Origin: Lumbricus rubellus
Lineage: Eukaryota > Annelida > Clitellata > Crassiclitellata > Lumbricidae
DNA length: 64,000 bases
Reading direction: 5' to 3'
Assembly: GCA_945859605.1 (NCBI GenBank)
Contig: OX243815.1
Coordinates: 36,725,447 to 36,789,446, forward strand
Part shown: positions 57,486 through 64,000 of the stretch, piece by piece
How the letters are laid out: each line of letters starts with the position of its first letter
How positions within the stretch are numbered: the stretch's first letter is position 1
Translations under genes and position numbers: made by a program
The notes under the pieces: model-generated
What the model was told of the DNA's origin: nothing
What the model saw: the letters and a program-made list of their open reading frames with translations, nothing else
Databases searched by the model: none

Positions 57486-57570
57486 GGCATAATTATTGCA
57501 GTGTCGGGGACTGCGAGTGTCGGTTAGGGTCAGGTTAGGCGTCGTGAAGGCTGGTTAGAGCTGATTTCGT
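57486..57570. mobile_element. Small foldback MITE, family copy 3 (one end only)
   Basis: GGCATAATTATTGCAGTGTC, then GGGGACTGCGAGTGTCGGTT and AGGGTCAGGTTAGGCGTC, match the reverse complement of copy 1. The other terminus was not found. Confidence 0.65.
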
Positions 57571-57574
57571 CAGC

Positions 57575-58440
57575 CCAAAGATACGCACATCACCGTCGGA
57601 CACTGGACGGCACATGCAGGTAAGATGGTGCGTAACCAAGGATGCGGCGGTAATTAACAGAACAGCGATCCGATATGAAATCCGTTTAGCCACAGGCAGT
57701 CACAGGGCTTTTTTAGCGTGCAGTTGTCCACAAAATGTGCAGTTCTAAATGGATTTGTACAATTGTAGTAGCACTTCTGTATAGTTAGAAGTAGCAAAAA
57801 GGTTATTGTCCTCCGATTGGAAGTAGGCCTAATTTACCATGGAGGATGGGAAATGAAAGAAGTAGTTGCGCAGTTCCAAAATTCCTTAAAAACAGCCATG
57901 GGCAGCCAAGGATGCAGCACTTTTGCATTATCTCTTTTCATATTTACAAATTCTGTATGTAAGCTTGTCAATGCAAATTGAGGTCATTTACTTGCATACT
58001 TACTTGCTTACCTAGCAAATGATCTTTTCTGTAGTTTCAATGGCAATAATACACAAGATGAGTCAATCTCGGTCGATTGTTGGTCAGACTGCGAACAAAG
58101 CTGAGACTGACGACAAATTGACTGTTCGACCAAGTCAACCAAATAGCCTACTCTGCGTATGAATAACAAAATCGCACTTCACGAAAACTGAACCTTTCTT
58201 CTCATCAGATGACCAAACAGTTCAACAAAAGAATAAAAAATTCATTCATGATATTCATGAGTTAAATATTTAGATAAATAATAATATCTCAAACGAATAG
58301 TTAAGAAGAAAGGTCGCCGTTCATCGAAGCAACTAAATCAAACGACGTATGCAACGAATAAACTGACAGAAACAAGAACAGCTTAAAAAATACCGAGGAA
58401 GGGAATCATAGAGTGCGATCACTACGTCGGAATGTTAAGA
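57575..58440. other. Upstream region of the disordered-protein gene
   Basis: No repeat or clear promoter element; the last in-frame stop before the long frame is TAA at 58359-58361. Confidence 0.4.
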
Positions 58441-58445
58441 TCCAC

Positions 58446-61208
58446 ATGCTGCAGACATCGAAAATGAAGGATACGAAGAAGCAAAGAAGTCAGACTAATA
58501 ATAATAGATCAGAAACAACGGAAGATTGTCAAACCAACGAAACGCAACGAACGCCGCAAAACGATGATCATGAGGAACCAAACACGAGGCGTCGAAGTTT
58601 GCAGAAATCGGATGACGCTGACAGTAAACGAAAGCAAGTTATTATTGGAAAAGCATTGAAAGATCAATCAATACCGAAGAAGCATGGAAGTTCAGCTATG
58701 GCAAAAGATAAAGAAGCACCTCAGCAAAACGAACGAAAAGACCCACGAAGCCTGATACTGAGACGACCAAATCGGGAGTTGACAAAGAATGATCGGACGA
58801 ATCAGTCATCACATCAAAACCTGACCAAGAAAGATCAAGAACCTTCTGGCCAGCAGCAGCAACGTTTGAGTAGAACAGGAAAAGGCACAGAAACTATAAA
58901 TAGCAGAGATTCAGTCGTAGGTCGACGTCTCTCGTTAAGCGGACCAGTTTTGAAAAAAAGTCAAAGTGTTAATGCGAATCAAAACAACGAGGATTCAAAA
59001 ACAAAACAGGAAGAGAAACCTGAAAAATATAAAGAGTCTGAAAAAATAAAGCCAAAAATTCAAGTCGCAGACAAAAGTGAAAAGAGAACGGTGTCGAGAA
59101 AGCAGAAAGGAGAGTATTCCAAAGGACTGAACAGTTTGAGCAAATCCGAAAGTAATGAAGGTCACAACAAGAAGGAGAAGAAAACCGGACTTGTAGCGCC
59201 GGAACCATCCAGAAAAATAGAGAGTTTGAGCAAATCCCGAAATGTGAATGGTGGAGCAAAACAGGAAAAGAAATCTGTAATTACGAAAGATTCTGAACGA
59301 CGAGAAAGTTTGAACAAATCCAAAATTAATGCAGATTTTAAGAAGAAAGAAAAGAAAAGTGGATCCATAAGTTCAGAACTTTCCGGAAGACGTGAAAGCT
59401 TAGGCAAATCCAAAAGCAATGAAACTAAGACACGCATCAGCCGGGAAAGTTTCAGCAGACGCACGAATATGATACCACAAGAAAATAGGAAAGAACAACC
59501 GAGCAAAGAACAACCAAGCAAAGAACCGGCGTCAAACGAAGAACAAGAACCAGCGTCAAATGAAGAACAAGAACACGCGTCAAATGAAGAACAAGAACAC
59601 TCGGACAATGAACTTCAACAATCCACAGAAAAGTCCAGTGACTTGTGCCAAAACAATACTGAAGACAAATCATCAACATCAACAAGTTTGGGTGGATCTA
59701 CATCTGAAAATAATGAAATGGAAATCTCTGAAAGCGTCGAAAGCAGATCTGAACGCGAAGAGCAGAACTCGTCACCTGAAAGCCAATCAAACGCCGACAC
59801 ACAATCGCCAGTTAGATTGAAATCGTCTTCAGTTAGCAGAAAAACATCGAGCATCAAGGATGCAATTGATGAGAAAGCAGAGCGCAAAACATCGAACAGT
59901 GGCCACCGTGTCAGTTTGAAGGAACAATTAGAACGGTCAAGAAAAGTCTCTCGACCAACATGTTCGGCTGTTGAAGAAGCCGAGTCCATTCGATTTGTAA
60001 CAACTCATAGCACATCTCCGACATGGGATGTCTACGACGTTTGCATAGAAGACAACATGCAGCCATCAACGAAAGTCTGTGATTTCTACACTGCAGCTGC
60101 AAACACTGATGAACATAAGGTGAAGAGGAAGCAGTACAGAAAGCAGTGGGAGTCTTCGTCACTTCCATGCCACGTCTTTCTACCCAAACCATCTTTCGTT
60201 GCTCGAGTTGAGTCAGCGCCACAGCATCCGTCATCGGTTGAGAGATCTGTGAACGTGCGAACGTACGACGTATCTCAACACATTTCACATCCTTGCGATG
60301 TTGAATCTCCATCGTGCGATGAACTCTCTTCCCCGTTGATGTGCAACGAAATGGAAGCAGATCGAAGCGAGACATCGTCGGTCATCTCAGATAGAAGAAG
60401 ATGTTCAATTGATCAGCAGCAACAGCAGCAACAGCAGCAGCAACAGCAGCAGCAGCAACAACAGCAGCAACAGCAACAACAGCAGCAGCTTGAAGCTACA
60501 TCGATCGAAGCAGATTGTGGTAACGTTCCACCCCTCTTCCACCAGACAGTATCAATAGAAGATGATGAATGCGTTGATACACCGGATACCCTGCAGGCAG
60601 CGTCACTCGCACCTGACGTCATACTCAATACACCCGCATGCAAGGACCCACCACTTACACCTGACGTAGAAGACCCCGGATATTTGTCGCATGGATCCAG
60701 ACAGGCACAGCCTACGTCCTTCCTCCGTGATACAGAGAACCCTTGTTCAGATGAACTGTTATATACCTGGCGAGAACAGTCAGCGCCAGAGCAGGACGAG
60801 TGCTGTGACGACGATGATGGATTCCAAGATTTCCCATCTTCCTCTCAGTCAACTACTTCCAAAGAATCCGTGCAATTTCCAGACGAAGAAGAAGAAGAAG
60901 AGGAGGATAAGAAAGATGACGGCCCATCGTCCCCCTCCACAGTCCAGACGTCACGTGACAAAGATCTGAGCATCGTTGAAACGGATGTTGTTGAAGATAT
61001 TGCACTTGGTGATTCGAGAATCAGTGCGACTTCCTCTTTCCACTCGTGCCTCTCTGAATTGTCACAAGAAGATCCACTGATGATTGATCAATGCAGCGAA
61101 TCAAAAGGTGGATTGAGTAAGGACTCCAACGACACGTTGGCTGATGTCGTTTACTTTGAGGGAAGCACAGTCACTAGAAAAACGAAAACAGTTATGGAAG
61201 AAATTGCG
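58446..61208 (+). CDS. Large low-complexity, phospho-site-rich protein, exon 1
   Basis: The frame is open from 58362; the first ATG is at 58446 and a second with better context (A at -3) at 58464. An upstream exon cannot be excluded. The exon gives about 921 residues and ends at donor GCG/GTAAGT in phase 0. The N-terminal half is Lys/Ser/Gln/Asn-rich. At about 228-328 it holds an imperfect ~33-residue repeat centred on RRESLNKSK, RRESLGKSK and RKIESLSKS. Basophilic kinase sites of the RRxS type recur (RRRSLQ, GRRLSLSG, RRESL, DRRRCS). A less repetitive block follows at about 515-600 (KQYRKQWESSSLPCHVFLPK). Then come poly-Gln of ~25 (657-681, mixed CAG/CAA) and an acidic DEEEEEEEED run near 813. 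There is no membrane segment and no domain that I recognise. Probably an intrinsically disordered cytoskeletal, scaffold or nuclear protein; that is inference. Confidence 0.85.
60414..60488 (+). repeat. Coding CAG/CAA repeat (poly-Gln, ~25)
   Basis: In frame with the gene. CAA interruptions are frequent, which normally stabilises the tract. The minus-strand poly-Cys frame is an artefact. Confidence 0.95.
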
Positions 61209-62071
61209 GTAAGTCAATTATATCACCGAATTCTAAGTTTAGAAAGCAACTGAATCTATTTTATTTTTTATAGTTTGAGTAGGAAGCGTGCTGGTATACA
61301 CTAAACTTCTAAAGAATCCCTTGAGCCACAAAAACGTCGAAGTGGTTATTTTTGGTTCAAGTAGCCTATATAAATAATCCGCTCTCACAATCAATAATAA
61401 AATTACAAACTTCAGGTGCACAATTTGAACTGTGACTTAAGAATAATCTCTTTCTCAGGCTTTAGAATCTCCTTTGCCCCATATATATATATAGACTATT
61501 CATTAATTAATTCACTATGGGGATTTACATAGTGGCCTCTACAGGGTTACTACTCAGGAGCGCCACCGACCCAACCTCATCTGATAAGAACCGTTTTAAG
61601 GTCGCGATAAAATGCATCTGGGAAAACCCTAGGCATAAGTGTTACGGAGAGTGGAAGCCCATTCCATACCATGGACCAATAAGAGATAAAACGCCGTGCA
61701 GTCTAAGAGCAGTTAGTTTGTGCAGTCGGGAAATAAGGAGTTCGCCGAGTGGAGGAGCGTGGAGCATGACACCTCTGTACATTTAGACTCACAGCTCTAG
61801 CTCTTGCATATAATATTATAGGCCTACAGAAGTAGCATCTAGGAGGTCGCGCAACATCAAAGCAGCCACCCGATATTCAATCCGCTGCGGGATAGGGAGC
61901 CAAAGCAGGATAAATGGAGTCGAGATGAAAGGACTGAGGCAGATACTATTTGATTTGATTGTATAATTAATAAACCATTTTAATTGATTGATCGAATTGA
62001 AAATTGACGGTGAAACGGCTAACAGTTCTGAATTTATGGTTTGCATAATATAATAATTACTAAAATTTCAG
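61209..62071 (+). other. Intron of the disordered-protein gene
   Basis: GTAAGT at 61209 and ATTTCAG ending at 62071. If unspliced, translation would stop at 61251-61253 after 15 more residues, so a short isoform is possible. It contains a dispersed repeat copy at 61540-61800. Confidence 0.7.
61540..61800. repeat. Dispersed repeat, copy 2
   Basis: Shares TTACTACTCAGGAGCGCCAC and TTTAGACTCACAGC with the copy at 9545-9715; it lies within the intron. The 89-codon frame across it is not taken as a gene. Confidence 0.5.
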
Positions 62072-64000
62072 CCGCCTTCTCAGTGCTCATCTTGGAAGTA
62101 TCTACACGAAGACTTTGAGAAGGAGGAGGAGGAGGAGGAGGAGGAGTATGTCGATGAGTACGAAAATGAGGCGAGAGCAGGATATGATTATGATGATGAT
62201 CGTGCTCACAGAAGAAGAAGCAAGCTGTGGACCCGGCAAGAGAGAGCTGTTGAAAGTAATCAGAGTGATATGTATTATAATGGCGGCACATTTTGCGAGA
62301 CCTGGGTTTGCAACAGCGTAACGTTTTCATCGGATAGAGAGATTCGGTTTGCAAACACGACACCAACAACAACGACGACGATGATGAAGACGATGATGAG
62401 ACGACGACAGCGTGGAGGATTGACCGACAACGATGACGCCATCAGGCGGCGAGATTGTGTTCTAATTGAGAAACGAAGAAGGAGGGTGGAGCGAATGTCT
62501 TCAGCAAGACGGTTTAAGTCGTCTCCTTCGTTTTACGATGAAGATCACGAAGATAATATTTCCGACTGTTCTGTCAGGTCTGTTCCTACGCAAACAAGTC
62601 TGAAGTCGATGTTCAGCGAAGATCTGAACGACAACGACAAAGATGATTACGTGTTTGGTGTTTCATCTCGATACGATGAGGGTCTTGACCTTGAACCTGT
62701 CTTTGGCCGGTCGTTCACGAAACGAATTCGAGGAGGCAGGATGGACAAAGATGAGGAGGAGGAGAAGTTGTTTCGTGCGGATGAGGATGGAGATGGAAGG
62801 AAAGAGGAAAAGCTTTTCACTGCAGCAGCAGCGTGTACTCCTTCGTTCAGTGATGATGTCGACGACTTCGAGAAATGTCCGAACTTCATTGAATTGCACA
62901 ACGACTGTAGCAACGACTTATCGGACACACACGCTTCGTCGTTTGATGCAAGATATTTCGATTATTTGTCTGACTTCGACGACAGGATGGACAGATTCCT
63001 CGGCAAAGAATACACGGGACATGGTGGACTACAGTGCGAAACGGATATAAACGAAATGCATTGTAATTGCACCGAGCGAAGAGGACGACGACATGGCAAG
63101 TCTTTGATAGGAGAATTATTTCCAAGATGCTCATCAAGTGAATATCACGACACGAGAAATAATATTGCTGCATGCTATGCTGACATTCCGAAACGGAGGT
63201 TTGAATGCGCAGATGACTGCTGTCAGATGTGGGGATTAGAAAGTGACAGTTGCAGATTAGACATGAGCAATTTTGACTGCGATGATTTCATTGGTACTTC
63301 TGGCGATTGGGAAGATTCGGAGTGGATGCCGCCGAAAAGTGAGTTTGAAAGAAAGAGATCATCAAAGCAATCCTCCCACCGAAAGACACCTCCTCTCAAG
63401 CGGCATGAGTCATCGGGTGACATGCCTCCTTTCAAACAACAGCTACCACTTGAAACTGCTTCTTATCCACCACGTCTGCCGGTTGAAAGTTCTTCCGCAG
63501 GAGAGTCACTGGTTGAAAGTTCTTCCGTAGAAGAATTGCCGGTAAAACAGTTACCAGCTGAAAGTTCTTCTGTAGAAGGGTTTCCTCAGGAAAGTTCTTC
63601 TGTAGAAAGGTTTCCTCAGGAAAGTTCTTCTGTAGAAGGGTTTCCTCAGGAAAGTTCTTCCGTAGAAAGGTTTCCTCTAGAAAGTTCTTCCGTAGAAAGG
63701 TTTCCTCAGGAAAGTTCTTCCGTAGAAAGGTTTCCTCAGGAAAGTTCTTCCGTAGAAGGATTTCCTCTAGAAAGTTCTTCCGTAGAAGGGTTTCCTCTAG
63801 AAAGTTCTTCCGTAGAAGGGTTTCCTCTAGAAAGTTCTTCCGTAGAAGGGTTTCCTCTAGAAAGTTCTTCTTCAGAAGAGTCACCTTCTGAAAAATCTTC
63901 TGTAGAAAATTTACCATTTGAAAGGTCTTCCAAAGAACAGCTTGAAAGGTCTTCCGCAGAACAACTTGAAAGACCTTCCGAAGAACAACTTGAAAGACCT
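62072..64000 (+). CDS. Same protein, exon 2, acidic and repeat-rich, runs off the window
   Basis: From the acceptor at 62071 the phase-0 frame is open for all 1929 bases to the window end, although no in-frame ATG opens it; splicing from 61208 is therefore the natural explanation. It starts PPSQCSSWKYLHEDFEK with a Glu run of eight or nine. Arg-rich (RRRRVERMSSARRFKSSPSF) and Asp/Glu-rich segments follow, including KDEEEEKLFRADEDGDGRKE, and a Cys-containing part (CADDCCQMWGLESDSC). From about 63490 there are a dozen 10-residue repeats ESSSVEGFPQ / ESSSVERFPL, then EERSSKEQLERSS-type variants. A strong internal donor (AAAA/GTGAGT at 63339) could remove the repeat part by alternative splicing. 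The end of the gene is outside the window. Confidence 0.8.
63489..63880 (+). repeat. Coding 30-bp tandem repeat (ESSSVEGFPQ)
   Basis: Units of GAAAGTTCTTCCGTAGAAGG plus GTTTCCTCAG in head-to-tail order, varying mainly at Gly/Arg and Gln/Leu codons. The reading frame is kept in all units. The minus frame (EETLLRKNFL) is a shadow. Confidence 0.9.

Noticed and set aside
56516..57560. GGTTAGGGTCAGGTTAGG as interstitial telomere sequence
   Set aside because: The TTAGGG match is single and irregular; it belongs to the interior of a MITE family.
59162..59608. Minus-strand 148-codon Ser/Cys/Phe-rich frame
   Set aside because: Shadow of the Lys/Ser/Glu-rich plus-strand gene.
61517..61786. 89-codon frame with protein-like composition in the intron
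   Set aside because: Lies within a dispersed repeat also found near 9550; no splice signals.
63432..63917. Minus-strand 161-codon frame (EETLLRKNFL repeats)
   Set aside because: Exact shadow of the plus-strand 30-bp coding repeat, which has splice and frame continuity with the long upstream exon.

Overview
This is animal nuclear DNA. It is AT-rich, gene-poor and interrupted by introns. It is packed with microsatellites, minisatellites, foldback elements and decayed transposons. No operons, bacterial-style gene spacing, rRNA, functional tRNA or CRISPR array were seen. The mix of non-LTR retrotransposon remnants, hAT and mariner-type DNA transposons, tRNA-derived SINEs, many TACATGTA runs and a very frequent TAGGCCTA palindrome suggests a marine invertebrate. 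An echinoderm-like deuterostome is my guess, but this is inference from repeat style and not proof.

Layout. 1-3.4 kb: foldback element and tandem repeats. 3.4-9.1 kb: three LINE 3' fragments, a tRNA-like SINE piece, a large (AAT)n block carrying a hAT element with its target duplication, and two minus-strand exons of an EF-hand calcium-binding protein (7306-7476 and 6211-6424). Their introns are both phase 2 and the frame joins exactly. 9.1-32 kb: essentially non-coding, with foldback elements at 13.3-14.0 and 27.3-27.9 kb, a striking 68-nt hairpin at 11985-12052, many microsatellites and a 200-base assembly gap at 20019-20218. 32.3-32.6 kb: one well-bounded candidate exon with a poly-Ala tract.

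33.5-43.6 kb is a transposon graveyard. It holds a mariner-type element with ~510-bp inverted arms built from two copies of its own 3' half. A 293-bp hAT-like MITE is nested in that element with an 8-bp target duplication. A 340-bp hAT element still carries a piece of transposase, and a 2.1-kb hAT-type element is built from degenerate internal repeats. 43.6-51.3 kb: two large minisatellites (68-bp units; 16/19-bp units) that create long spurious open frames on both strands.

51.4-64 kb is the genic end, with two plus-strand genes. The first (51392 to at least 53831, perhaps 55876) encodes a predicted type II single-pass membrane protein. It has a ~388-residue low-complexity cytoplasmic part, a Cys cluster, one transmembrane helix and a Ser/Thr-rich stalk encoded by phase-1 exons. 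The second (58446 to beyond 64000) encodes a very long, probably disordered, phospho-site-rich protein with a poly-Gln tract, acidic runs and a 10-residue tandem repeat that runs to near the window edge. I recognise no family for either protein. Three copies of one small MITE family lie between these two genes. Nothing in the sequence shows that the genes of this window work together in one pathway.
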